Assembly (NCBI GenBank): GCA_020847855.1
Contig: JADLBH010000029.1
Span: forward strand, 16,424 to 80,423
Reading direction: 5' to 3'
Origin: Fimbriimonadaceae bacterium
Lineage (GTDB): Bacteria; Armatimonadota; Fimbriimonadia; Fimbriimonadales; Fimbriimonadaceae
DNA length: 64,000 nt
The notes beneath the pieces are model-generated. The model worked only from the letters and a program-made list of their open reading frames with translations. It was not told the origin of the DNA and did no database searches. Within the stretch, counting starts at the first letter, position 1. Each line of letters opens with the position of its first letter. Shown in pieces: positions 55,486-63,717 of this stretch. The translations under genes and the position numbers were made by a program.

Positions 55486-55812
55486 CTATTTGCTCGCCTC
55501 TTCCAAGAAGGCGTTCAGGGCCCGGACGCCACCCTTGAGGGAGCAGACGTTGCCATGCCCTGCGGCCCGCAATCGAACGGCGGCCTCCAGGCTCCGCCGC
55601 CCGGTCCTGCACATGAGGATGAGCGGCTTTCCATCCAGGGACTGGGCGAGTTCCGGGAGTTTCGACTCCCTGGAGACGATGGGAACCTCCCGCTGGGGCG
55701 GCTCCCCTTTCGCCTCGAGCTTGGGCCGGATGTCCACGAGCATTCCCTCGCCGATCTCCTCTGGCGAGAGTTCCAGCGGCAAGGGGGCGTGCGTGGTGTC
55801 GTCGCATGCCAT
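55486..55812 (-). CDS. Rhodanese-like protein
   Basis: 108 residues from the ATG at 55812 (an ATG six codons upstream is also possible). Single rhodanese domain: GEGMLVDIRPKLE at the start, active-site loop MCRTGRRS with catalytic Cys, and SLKGGVRALN at the end. It transfers sulfane sulfur or binds partners; cytosolic. It lies 40 bases upstream of the ATP-grasp gene in the same direction. Confidence 0.9.
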   Translation of the reverse strand: MACDDTTHAPLPLELSPEEIGEGMLVDIRPKLEAKGEPPQREVPIVSRESKLPELAQSLDGKPLILMCRTGRRSLEAAVRLRAAGHGNVCSLKGGVRALNAFLEEASK

Positions 55813-55847
55813 ACGTGGGTAGCATGCCATGCCGAGGCTGCTCGCCG

Positions 55848-56210
55848 CTAGCTGTCGGGCCGATCGTCGCCGGTGTCCTCCCAATGGAACTTGTGGAGCA
55901 ACCGGTGGGCGAAGGGGGCGACCAAGAGGCCCGCGACGGCGATGAACACGAGGCCCGAGAAGAGGGCGTAGAACGCGGCGAAGACCTTCGCCGCGTCCGT
56001 GGGCAACGGGTCAATCGGGCCCATCCCGCCGAGGATCATGGAAGCGTTCAGCAAGGCGTCTATCCACCCTAACCGGCCGAGGACGTGGTAGCCGACCACG
56101 CCGATCCCCAGGGCCGCGACGAGGATCCCGGTGGTCCAACCGACCTGGCGTGCGACACGGAGTCGAAACTGCCGCTTAGTGAGCAACGGGGTGCGAACGG
56201 GCTCGAACAT
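55848..56210 (-). CDS. Small two-helix membrane protein, possibly channel-like
   Basis: 120 residues from the ATG at 56210. Two membrane helices (about 22-45 and 72-100) flank a loop with NASMILGGMGPIDPLPT that resembles a re-entrant pore region, and the second helix YALFSGLVFIAVAGLLVAP is followed by HRLLHKFHW. Proteins of this shape are widespread and sometimes annotated as two-TM potassium-channel-like; there is no TVGYG filter here, so function is open. Confidence 0.7.
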   Translation of the reverse strand: MFEPVRTPLLTKRQFRLRVARQVGWTTGILVAALGIGVVGYHVLGRLGWIDALLNASMILGGMGPIDPLPTDAAKVFAAFYALFSGLVFIAVAGLLVAPFAHRLLHKFHWEDTGDDRPDS

Positions 56211-56583
56211 AGCTCCATGACAAGGACGGTTCTCGCCGTCGCTGGGAGTCGGGCTGTGAGCCATTGGCGGATGAAACCGGTGGAGCCAAGGCCCTCATCT
56301 TTGGCGCCGGGTCCGGCACGGCAGGACGAGGGGCCGCCCCCTGAGGTCGGCCTCATGCATCGCTGCGCTATTGGGATTCGACTACGTCGCCCGCCAGCCC
56401 AAGGCACAGTCGCCGTTGCTATGGCTCCAGTGACATTCAGGCAGGGGCGAGTGTGAAGGTGATTTGGGGCCGTGAATTGCCACCTGGAAAGTGCGCTTCC
56501 GTACTGCAGACCCTTGAGGTGGCCGCGCCGACGCATTTGCGATTTGCCGTCAAGCTCCGGGAAATGGTACGTGACACTCGGGG
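56211..56583. other. Intergenic stretch, no gene seen
   Basis: 373 bases between the small membrane protein and the DUF262-HNH gene. I see no reading frame with family features, no RNA structure and no terminator with a U-tract. It marks the left boundary of the nuclease island. Confidence 0.5.
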
Positions 56584-57738
56584 CTACTTTCCGCCCTTCG
56601 TCCGGTTGCAGGCGCGGCAGAGCATCTTGCAGTTCTCGGCGTTCGTCTTCCCGCCTTCGTGCCAGGGCTTGATGTGGTCCGCCTCCATATCCCCGATCTC
56701 GAACTTCTTCTTGCAATCCCGGCAGACGCCCTGCTGCTTCTCGTAAGTAGCGATTTTGATCTTGTCGGGAAAAGCGCGTAGGTTGAGTGTCTTCTCGTTC
56801 CCGGTCAGGAGATACTCATAGATGCCCTTCTTGTTCTCGACCTCTTCGTCATCGATCAACTCCTTGATGCGGGTCTCCAACGTGTTCGCGTTGAGGTCGG
56901 TTCTCGCCCCGTGATCGCGATAGAATTTGCCCCAGTCAAGCCCTTTCATCAGTCTTACGCGAGCGCTCGTGTCGTTCGGAAACACTTTCCTCACCCATTC
57001 GATAACGGCTTCGAAGTGCTTCCATAACGATTCAGCATCATTGTCATGCTGGTGCGCGGCCATGTACGGCTCCACAGCGCCGCCGTTGATCCATTCCAGC
57101 GCCGTCTCCAAGAACTCCTGCCGGATCGGCGAGCCGGTCACGTACTTCTCCCCGATCACATAGGCCGGGCAGCCCGTCTTGGAAAACCACTTCTTCGCGT
57201 CCGCCAGCCAGGGCCCGGTGTAGATCGCGTTGCGAAGCTCCTGGTCGGTCAGCTTGATGCTCGCGATGTTGATGATCTTGAACCAGTCCAGCTTCTCCTG
57301 GTCCTCGCCCTCGCAGACGTAGACCTGCAGCTCGTAGTCCAGGATCGCCTGCTTCTTCTCCGCCGTCAGGTTCGTGAAGAAATACGGCGAGCCCTCGATC
57401 GTCACCGCGAAGTTGCCCTGCACGTACTGGCATAGGCTGATCGTGCGCTGCTGCCCGTCCATCAGCTCGTACTCCCCCTCCTCGTTTTGGTTCGTAAATG
57501 AGGAGGGGGGCAGGGGGGTGGAGCTTCCCACCTTCGCCCAATACATCGTGTTCAGCGGGAAGCCCTTGCGCGCGGTGTGGATCACCTCCTCGCGCTGCTT
57601 GTCCCTGTAGATGAACTCGCGCTGGTAGGCGGGGCGGATGTTCAGCTTGCCGCCGTAGCCGCGCACCCCCTCCTCCCCCGTGTCCGAGTAGCCGTCCACC
57701 AACTCGGAGACCTTGACCGATTTGAGTTGGATGTCCAT
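56584..57738 (-). CDS. DUF262 / HNH endonuclease (GmrSD-like)
   Basis: 384 residues. N-terminal DUF262 (ParB-like) domain with IRPAYQREFIY and the nucleotide-linked DGQQRTISL motif (about 90-98), a helical middle, then a C-terminal HNH nuclease (about 325-384) with two Cys pairs (CRDCKKKF, CRACN) and ADHIKPW...N...L. This layout matches GmrSD-like and related defence nucleases that cut foreign or modified DNA. It is the last gene of a minus-strand group with an Mrr-like nuclease and an FN3 protein. Confidence 0.9.
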   Translation of the reverse strand: MDIQLKSVKVSELVDGYSDTGEEGVRGYGGKLNIRPAYQREFIYRDKQREEVIHTARKGFPLNTMYWAKVGSSTPLPPSSFTNQNEEGEYELMDGQQRTISLCQYVQGNFAVTIEGSPYFFTNLTAEKKQAILDYELQVYVCEGEDQEKLDWFKIINIASIKLTDQELRNAIYTGPWLADAKKWFSKTGCPAYVIGEKYVTGSPIRQEFLETALEWINGGAVEPYMAAHQHDNDAESLWKHFEAVIEWVRKVFPNDTSARVRLMKGLDWGKFYRDHGARTDLNANTLETRIKELIDDEEVENKKGIYEYLLTGNEKTLNLRAFPDKIKIATYEKQQGVCRDCKKKFEIGDMEADHIKPWHEGGKTNAENCKMLCRACNRTKGGK

Positions 57739-57768
57739 TAACGTTGGTTCCCGTAGTAGTTCACGCGA

Positions 57769-58791
57769 CTACACGCCCCCAGCCTCTTCCGCCAACACCC
57801 AAACCCGCTTGAGCGGAATCTCGGCCCGAATGCTCTCCGGCAGTTGGTCGTAGACCGCGAGCATTTCTCGAATTACTTTGTCGCTATCCCACAGCCTGAT
57901 TCGAAAAAAAGACTTGCGACGTTCATCTTCAAAGCTGCCCTTAAAGCCTCCCCAGGCGATCAACAGACCATGCGTGGCCCCGACATCGTTCATCGCACCC
58001 TTCAAGTGCTGGACGACTGCATGCTCGACAGGTGAACTCTGGCTCTTGACCTGCACGGCGATCCGCGGCTCTTGGAATCCGAGTGGGCCCTGACAGGCGA
58101 GTAGGTCGACGCCTTTGTCGGCCCCCTCCGGGCTTCTATAGACTGTGTAAGACTGAGCCTTCAAGATTTCTTCGACAAGGACGGCCATCTTGTGCCCCGC
58201 GAATTTCGCGTAAAGCCGCTGCCGGATCTGATCGAGGCTGCTTTCCTCAAGATTCGTTAGGTCTTCCGGCCCGATCTCGTCAGCGGGAAACGCCTCCGGC
58301 AACGATTCGACTGGCTGGGTCAGCAGTTTCCGTATGCGGTTCTCCGCATCATTCCGAGAGATGCGACAAATAGTGCTGAAGGCGCCAAGGCTATGGAGCA
58401 AGTCTTGGTCGATTTTCGAGCGTGGCACGTCGCGCCACTTCCACTCGATATCGCGATAGTGAAAATAGGGCTCAGGGCCGGTCGGATTGGGTTGGTAGGG
58501 TCCGGCGACGCGGCCAAAGTGGATGACAGGTGCGAACTTACTGGGCATCGCGGCAATGTCGTCGATCTGGAATCCATGCGCGAACGCCCACACCTGGTTG
58601 GCGTTTTGGATCAGGCGGCCCGCCTCCTTCCATTGAAAGTGGGCGAGCAAACTCTTCTTGAGGTCGTCCTTCGACATCATCTTGCCGACGTCTTCGGCGT
58701 AGTCGCCCCAAGTGAGATACCCGCGATTATCAGCGAGAAACTTCGCCTCATGCTCGCCATATCGGCCGGCACGCAGAAGCCAGATCGCCAT
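57769..58791 (-). CDS. Mrr-like restriction endonuclease
   Basis: 340 residues. The N-terminal about 160 residues (MAIWLLRAGRYGEHE...) form a winged/EVE-like DNA-interaction module seen in Mrr relatives. The C-terminal Mrr catalytic domain has GADKGVDLLA and IAVQVKSQ, giving the D-(x)n-QxK PD-(D/E)XK core, followed by HLKGAMNDVGATHGLLI. It probably cleaves modified DNA. It starts 3 bases after the FN3 gene and ends 30 bases before the HNH gene. Confidence 0.9.
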   Translation of the reverse strand: MAIWLLRAGRYGEHEAKFLADNRGYLTWGDYAEDVGKMMSKDDLKKSLLAHFQWKEAGRLIQNANQVWAFAHGFQIDDIAAMPSKFAPVIHFGRVAGPYQPNPTGPEPYFHYRDIEWKWRDVPRSKIDQDLLHSLGAFSTICRISRNDAENRIRKLLTQPVESLPEAFPADEIGPEDLTNLEESSLDQIRQRLYAKFAGHKMAVLVEEILKAQSYTVYRSPEGADKGVDLLACQGPLGFQEPRIAVQVKSQSSPVEHAVVQHLKGAMNDVGATHGLLIAWGGFKGSFEDERRKSFFRIRLWDSDKVIREMLAVYDQLPESIRAEIPLKRVWVLAEEAGGV

Positions 58792-58794
58792 CCC

Positions 58795-59400
58795 CTACAC
58801 CGGAGCAACCCGCGTCGCCGGGTCGCTCCACTCCGCGCTCTGCCCGCCCCGCACCGGCCGCACGCGGCACCAGTACTGCGTCCCCGAGACCAGCCCGGAG
58901 ATCACGTAGTCGCTAGCCGACGCCGAGGTCGCCGAGCCCACCACCGTCGCGAACGTCGAGACCGTGGACCACTGCACCTCGTACGCCGCGCCCTCGATCG
59001 TCTCCCAGTCGAACTTTAGCGAGCCGGGCACCGGCCCGTCCGTCAGCACGAGCGTGACCAGCTTGTGCAGCGGCTCGATCGGCGCGCCTTTGGGCGGAAG
59101 GCCGAAGTTGTTCTTCTCCGCGCCCGAGGGCGTGTAGAGCGCGTCGGTGAACTCGTCGATCTTGACCATGATGTCGGCCCCGGCGGCGATGCGCGTCACC
59201 TTCAGCTGCCCCGCCACCTTCCAGGCGTCCTCTTTCGCGTCGGTGTCGGTGATCGAAGTGGCGAGGTTGTCCCTCGCCGTGGTGACCGTTGCCACGGTCG
59301 GCGCGCCCGCCGGCCAAGACGGCCCCGCTCCCGTGATCCCCGCGATGGCCTGCGTCAGCTGGTCGCGCAGCCCCGGCCCGTCCCTTTTGATTCTTGCCAT
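58795..59400 (-). CDS. FN3-domain protein of unknown function
   Basis: 201 residues from the ATG at 59400 (MARIKRDG). Residues about 1-70 are helical, 75-105 link, and 110-195 form a fibronectin type III-like domain (LKFDWETIEGAAYEVQWST, SGLVSGTQYWCRVRPVRGG). No signal peptide. It is cotranscribed with the Mrr-like nuclease (3-base gap), an odd partner for a restriction enzyme. Its codon use is very GC-rich compared with the nuclease genes. Confidence 0.72.
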   Translation of the reverse strand: MARIKRDGPGLRDQLTQAIAGITGAGPSWPAGAPTVATVTTARDNLATSITDTDAKEDAWKVAGQLKVTRIAAGADIMVKIDEFTDALYTPSGAEKNNFGLPPKGAPIEPLHKLVTLVLTDGPVPGSLKFDWETIEGAAYEVQWSTVSTFATVVGSATSASASDYVISGLVSGTQYWCRVRPVRGGQSAEWSDPATRVAPV

Positions 59401-59506
59401 GACGCAGAGTGTATCCAAAACGCGCATCTTGCGGGCGGTTTCCGGCTCGCCGGGCGCTGCCGCAGAACCGGCGCAGGCCGCTGCGGGGTCGGCGTGGGCT
59501 CTGGTC

Positions 59507-59652
59507 GGGCTTGCGGGAGCGATTGTGAGGCTGACGGGAGCTCTTGTCGGGCTGGCGGGAGCTCCGGTGAGCTTGGCGGAAGCTCTTGTCGGGCTGGCGG
59601 GAGCCCTTGTCGGGCTGGCGGAAGCGATTGTGAGGCTGGCGAAGCAATTGTG
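59507..59652 (+). repeat. Degenerate 21-base tandem repeat, about seven units
   Basis: Units resemble GGGCTGGCGGGAGCTCTTGTC, with six full 21-base copies and a partial seventh. All frames stay open through it, giving seven-residue repeats such as LVGLAGA on the plus strand or LPPARQE on the minus strand. A minus-strand open frame (59355-59771) would encode a Pro-rich 138-residue protein across it and overlap the FN3 gene; I consider that possible but unproven. The rest of 59401-59872 holds no recognised gene. Confidence 0.75.
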
Positions 59653-59872
59653 AGGCCCGCCGGGGGGGTTTTGAACCTGCCGCCGGGCGCGGGGACGGGG
59701 GTTTTGAGGCGGGCGGGGCCCCTCGACTTATTTGCGCTTGGCGCATTCCGGTAAAACTCAAGCGTTGGCATGAGGGTCCCGCTGCCAGCGAGGTGGAGAT
59801 TCGGGATCTGCGGACGGTTATTCGAAAGGTGCTCCGGACGACCAAGCTAACAAGGATGAATTAGGAGAGATC

Positions 59873-60784
59873 GTGCCGATTCCCGACTATCAAACGGTGA
59901 TGTTGCCCCTGCTCCAATATGCCGGAGACGGGCAAGAGCATTCCTTGCGCGAGACCATCGATGCTCTCGCCGAACAGTTCCAGTTGACATCAGAGGAGCG
60001 GAAGGAACTCCTTCCCAGTGGGCAACAAGAAGTCTTCGACAACCGGGTGGGTTGGGCTCGGACCTATCTTTCGAAGGCGGGGCTTCTTACGAAAACACGA
60101 CGAAGCCACTACGCTATCACGCAACGAGGGCGAGACGTTCTAGCTAAAGGACTCGTGAGGCTCGACGTTAAGTTCCTAAAGCAATTTGAGGAGTTCCGCG
60201 AGTTCCAGGCACTCAAGAGAACGCGATCTGGGACAAACGGCATGCTTGAAGGGGCGAACCGTGATGATACGACGCCGGAAGAGGCGTTGGAGTCTGCCTA
60301 CGAACGGCTGCGAGACACGCTGGCCGCTGATGTTCTTCAACAAGTGAAGCAAGCTCCTCCCAGCCTATTCGAGAAGCTTGTTGTTGAATTGCTTCTGAAA
60401 ATGGGGTACGGCGGCAGTAGGCAGGACGCGGGCCGAGCCATTGGAGGTAGCGGTGATGAGGGCATCGACGGCATCATAAAGGAAGACCGCCTCGGGCTCG
60501 ACATCAACTATATTCAGGCCAAGCGCTGGGAAGCAAACGTGGGGCGACCCGAAGTTCAAAAGTTCGCAGGCGCCCTTCAAGGGCAACTAGCAAAGAAGGG
60601 CATCATGATCACCACCTCCTCGTTCTCGAATGACGCCCGCGACTATGTCTCGAAGATCGATAACAAGATCGCCTTGATTGATGGCACTCAGTTGGCGGAC
60701 TTGATGATTGATCACAACCTAGGTGTCAGCCCAATGGCGAGTTACGAAGTGAAAAAGATCGACACGGACTACTTTACCGCGTAG
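59873..60784 (+). CDS. mrr: Mrr-type restriction endonuclease
   Basis: 303 residues, GTG start with GGAG upstream. N-terminal Mrr_N winged-helix domain (MPIPDYQTVMLPLL...LSKAGLLTKTRRSHYAIT), then a Mrr catalytic domain (about 160-290): LFEKLVVELLLKMGYGG, GDEGIDGIIKEDRLGLD and IQAKRW with catalytic Asp and QxK. This is the classic full-length Mrr architecture, which restricts methylated DNA. Its 3' end overlaps the truncated EcoRI-type methylase gene by 16 bases in the opposite orientation. Confidence 0.95.
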   Translation: MPIPDYQTVMLPLLQYAGDGQEHSLRETIDALAEQFQLTSEERKELLPSGQQEVFDNRVGWARTYLSKAGLLTKTRRSHYAITQRGRDVLAKGLVRLDVKFLKQFEEFREFQALKRTRSGTNGMLEGANRDDTTPEEALESAYERLRDTLAADVLQQVKQAPPSLFEKLVVELLLKMGYGGSRQDAGRAIGGSGDEGIDGIIKEDRLGLDINYIQAKRWEANVGRPEVQKFAGALQGQLAKKGIMITTSSFSNDARDYVSKIDNKIALIDGTQLADLMIDHNLGVSPMASYEVKKIDTDYFTA

Positions 60785-61089
60785 GGCTCCTTGGACTTTG
60801 GCTTGAGGCCCTCGATCTCGAAGAGGGGGAGCTGCCCGCCGACGACGGGTGAGCCGGCGTAGGTGGTGGCGATGAGCTTTTTGAGCTTGAGGTCGTTGAA
60901 GTTGAGGGCGAAGTACTTGAAGAAGTTGGACTCGTAGGGGTCGTCGCAGTTGCAGAGGACGGTCTTGCCCTCGAGGTGTTTGCGGTAGTGGCGGAGTTCG
61001 TTGGCGATATCGGCCATCTGGGTGTAGAACTCGTCCTGCTTGGCGCGCTTGGCCTGGGAGAGGGTGCGGTTTCCGGCGGTGGCGCTCAT
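60769..61089 (-). pseudogene. EcoRI-type adenine methyltransferase, N-terminal fragment
   Basis: 106 residues matching only the beginning of EcoRI-family adenine-specific methylases: QDEFYTQMADIANELRHYR, VLCNCDDPYESNFFKYFA, KLIATTYAGSPVVGG. Full-length enzymes are roughly three times longer and the catalytic domain continues well beyond this point, so this copy is truncated at its 3' end where it meets mrr. It is probably a remnant left by recombination. Confidence 0.82.
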
Positions 61090-61209
61090 GGTTGAGGGAT
61101 TATGGCGCGGGGGCTTCGGGGGGCTCTGGTCGTGTCGGCAAGCGCGGATTCGAACTCTGCGGCGGCTCTTGGCCCCCGTGACGGGAATCTTGGTGGCTGA
61201 GGTGTCGCC

Positions 61210-61371
61210 ATGAAGGCTTTCGGTCTCGTGTACGGGCTGGCCGCTTATGTCGTGTTCCTGGCCGCGTTTCTTTACGCGATCGCGTTCGTCTCGAACAGGG
61301 AGGTCGCAATGTCCGGCGCCTTGCTCGTCCCGTTCACGATCGACGGGAAGGCGGGCGCGGCCGCGCCGTTC
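61210..61371 (+). pseudogene. N-terminal remnant of an MddA/NnrU-like methyltransferase
   Basis: The frame starting at ATG 61210 reads LVYGLAAYVVFLAAFLYAIAF followed by VPFTIDGK (each quoted separately), matching the first membrane helix and VPKTIDSG segment of methanethiol S-methyltransferase-like (MddA/isoprenylcysteine methyltransferase) proteins. The family is about 250 residues long; here only about 54 remain before sequence of another gene begins. Confidence 0.5.
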
Positions 61372-61648
61372 GCCTGTTGGTCATCGCGACGCCGGACAAG
61401 GCTCACGCTCAGGAGATCCTCGACGACGCTCGGAAGGCGGACCCCGAGATTGGATACGTGCGCGCACGCGAAGGTTCTCTCAGATAGCCTACTTTAACGA
61501 GCTAGGGTTGCGGCGGGTTTTCATGGGCGAAGCGGCCGTAGCCATCGAGATGAGCGAATTCGCGCTTACCTCAGTCGGTGTTCCCGAGGAAGAAGTGAAA
61601 CAGATGATGGGCGAGCTTCGAGTCGCAGTGAAAGAACCGCTCCCTTGA
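61371..61648 (+). pseudogene. C-terminal remnant of a KefB/TrkA-N type cation:proton antiporter
   Basis: In one frame (61371-61487) the sequence reads LLVIATPDKAHAQEILDDAR then RKADPEIGYVRAR and stops at TAG; in another (61481-61648) it continues AYFNELGLRRVFMGEAAVAI and ends at TGA. Both match the TrkA-N C-terminal region of KefB-type antiporters, joined by a frameshift. The membrane domain is missing. It abuts the MddA-like remnant, showing a deletion junction. Confidence 0.6.
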
Positions 61649-61702
61649 TGCACGCCGAGGTGGGATTGGTAGAGGCACTTAGAACCGGTTCCGGGCCCAT
61701 TG

Positions 61703-63364
61703 CTAGCCGAGGGCCAAGAGTTCCTTAGCTCTACTCATGGCGTGGTCTAACGACGAAACGGTATTTGCCTCTCCGATGTGACGGTGGAATTCCGTCCTTT
61801 CGATCAGCCTGCCTGGCTGTTGACGCATTCCGCAGAGGATGAGGTGCCGCCCCGAGGCGTGCAGGACATCTGCAAGGTTTTCGAGAGCGTGAAGGCCCGT
61901 GCTGTCGATGGCCGTCATGTTGCGCAAACGCACGACGACCACCGGAGGAAGCTGATCCAGGTCGTCTTCGACGATGGATAGTTTGTCGGACGCGCCAAAG
62001 AGAAAGGGGCCGTGAATCCTGTAAATCGCGACTCCATTGGGAATCTCCACAGATTGGAGACTATGTTTTCGTCCCTCTTCAATGTACTCCTCGCTTACAC
62101 GCTCCACGGTGGTAGTGGACGTGACCCGGCTGATATAGAGGAGCGCCGCTAAGATCATGCCCACTTCGACAGCAACCGTCAGATCGGCGAATACTGTGAG
62201 TGCAAAGGTGATGACCCAAACGGCAACGTCCGCCTTGCTTTGCCGGAGAATCGCCGGTATCTCCCGCCACTCTCCCATGTTGTAGCTGACCACAAAAAGG
62301 ATGGCTGCTAGCACGCTGAGTGGGATCAGCTTTGCCAGCGGCGCAGCAAAGAGGAGAATCGCCAATAGCGTTAGGGCATGAATCAGCCCTGCGACCGGTG
62401 TCTTCGCGCCGGAACGGATGTTGGTTGCGGTGCGGGCAATCGCGCCTGTAGCTGGCAAGCCACCAAAAAACGGCGAAACCAAATTCGCGATCCCTTGGCC
62501 CGTCAGTTCGACGTTTGGGTTGTGGCGGTCGCCTGACATCCTGTCCGATACGACTGCCGACAGAAGCGACTCGATCGCCCCGAGCATTGTCACGGTGATC
62601 GTCGCCGACATCAGCGGCATGATGAGTTCCGGCCGGAACGCTGGCAGTTGAAATGCAGGAAGCCCCTGGGGGATGCCACCAAACCGTGATTCGATGGTTT
62701 CAACCGGCAGGTGGAAGATCATGGCGGTGATGGTTCCCAGAAAGAGCGCCACGATGGAGCCTGGGATACTTCGGGTAACGCGCAACATCACGACGATGAC
62801 GGTGAGGCAAGATGTCGCCAACAGAGTTGATGCGAGCGAGAGAGTCCCGAAAGATGTGGCAAGCGCCTCCATCCGGGGTAAGAACTCGCTCGGAACCTTG
62901 GCGATATTTAGCCCAAAGAAGTCTTTGATCTGGGTGCTCGCGATCAGCACCGCAATGCCGTTGGTAAACCCAATGACGACCGGGCGAGGAATGAATTTGA
63001 CAGCGCTCCCCAATCCTGTCGCTCCAAGGATCACGAGCAAGATTCCGGCCATGACGGTACACATGTAAAGGCCATCCAGCCCATGCTTCTGGACGATTCC
63101 CGCGACGACTACCACAAACGCTCCTGTCGGTCCGCCGATCTGCGTAGTCGAGCCGCCTAACGCGGAGATAAGGAAACCCGCGACAATCGCGGTGTAGAGA
63201 CCGGCCTGTGGAGGCACGCCACTCGAAATCGCGAAGGCCATCGCGAGGGGCAGGGCAACCAGCCCGACGGTGACACCAGCGGTGAGGTCGTGGGTGAAAG
63301 TAGCAAGCGTGTAGGTCCGCAGCGCGGTGACTATCTTTGGAACGAATCTGGGTGGTGGCTTCAA
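61703..63364 (-). CDS. SulP-family anion transporter with STAS domain
   Basis: 553 residues. SLC26/SulP membrane domain with about 12 helices: DLTAGVTVGLVALPLAMAFAI (start), PQAGLYTAIVAGF, GGSTTQIGGPTGAFVVVVAG-type signature (GGSTTQIGGPTGAF), then a C-terminal STAS domain (about 440-553) with MTAIDSTGLHALENL. It carries sulfate, bicarbonate or another anion. Its ATG overlaps the stop of an ArsR-type regulator gene (ATGA-type overlap), so the regulator and transporter form an operon. Confidence 0.94.
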   Translation of the reverse strand: MKPPPRFVPKIVTALRTYTLATFTHDLTAGVTVGLVALPLAMAFAISSGVPPQAGLYTAIVAGFLISALGGSTTQIGGPTGAFVVVVAGIVQKHGLDGLYMCTVMAGILLVILGATGLGSAVKFIPRPVVIGFTNGIAVLIASTQIKDFFGLNIAKVPSEFLPRMEALATSFGTLSLASTLLATSCLTVIVVMLRVTRSIPGSIVALFLGTITAMIFHLPVETIESRFGGIPQGLPAFQLPAFRPELIMPLMSATITVTMLGAIESLLSAVVSDRMSGDRHNPNVELTGQGIANLVSPFFGGLPATGAIARTATNIRSGAKTPVAGLIHALTLLAILLFAAPLAKLIPLSVLAAILFVVSYNMGEWREIPAILRQSKADVAVWVITFALTVFADLTVAVEVGMILAALLYISRVTSTTTVERVSEEYIEEGRKHSLQSVEIPNGVAIYRIHGPFLFGASDKLSIVEDDLDQLPPVVVVRLRNMTAIDSTGLHALENLADVLHASGRHLILCGMRQQPGRLIERTEFHRHIGEANTVSSLDHAMSRAKELLALG

Positions 63365-63717
63365 GGCTGCATGCCTCGCAGCATCGCCAACGATTCCTCC
63401 AAGTGGGACTTAAAGTATTTCCTCATGGCGTCCAACACCTCTGTGAGCAGCGGGTCTCGGAGTGAGTAAAACACCTGATTTCTTTCCTTTCGCGTAAGCA
63501 CAAGTCCCTTGGATCGAAGAATCGCAAGGTGTTGGGAAGTGTTGGAGGCCTCGACGCCAAGATGTTCCTGAATTGACTTTACGGACCACTCCCCTTCGCG
63601 TAGACACTCGATGATGTGGATTCGGGTGGGATTGGCAAGGGCCCGGAAGACATCGGCCTTGAACCTTCGCAGGCTGCATTGAAGGTCGTCGTCACTGTCA
63701 AGGTCTGCCGCTACCAT
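63361..63717 (-). CDS. ArsR-family transcriptional regulator of the SulP operon
   Basis: 118 residues from the ATG at 63717. Winged helix-turn-helix: RALANPTRIHIIECLREGEWSV..EHLGVEASNTSQHLAILRSKGLVLTRKERNQVFYSL (quoted in parts: ALANPTRIHIIECL, ASNTSQHLAILRSKGLV). It has no evident metal-binding Cys pair in the recognition helix region, so it may sense another signal or act through the transporter. An AT-rich stretch at 63720-63750 could hold its promoter and operator. Confidence 0.9.
   Translation of the reverse strand: MVAADLDSDDDLQCSLRRFKADVFRALANPTRIHIIECLREGEWSVKSIQEHLGVEASNTSQHLAILRSKGLVLTRKERNQVFYSLRDPLLTEVLDAMRKYFKSHLEESLAMLRGMQP

Noticed and set aside
59507-59652. CRISPR array
   Set aside because: The repeat is tandem with no unique spacers, units are degenerate and no cas gene is nearby.
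56584-61648. Prophage or integrative element around the nuclease genes
   Set aside because: No integrase, capsid, portal or terminase gene, no tRNA-borne attachment repeat. The island has only nucleases and gene fragments.
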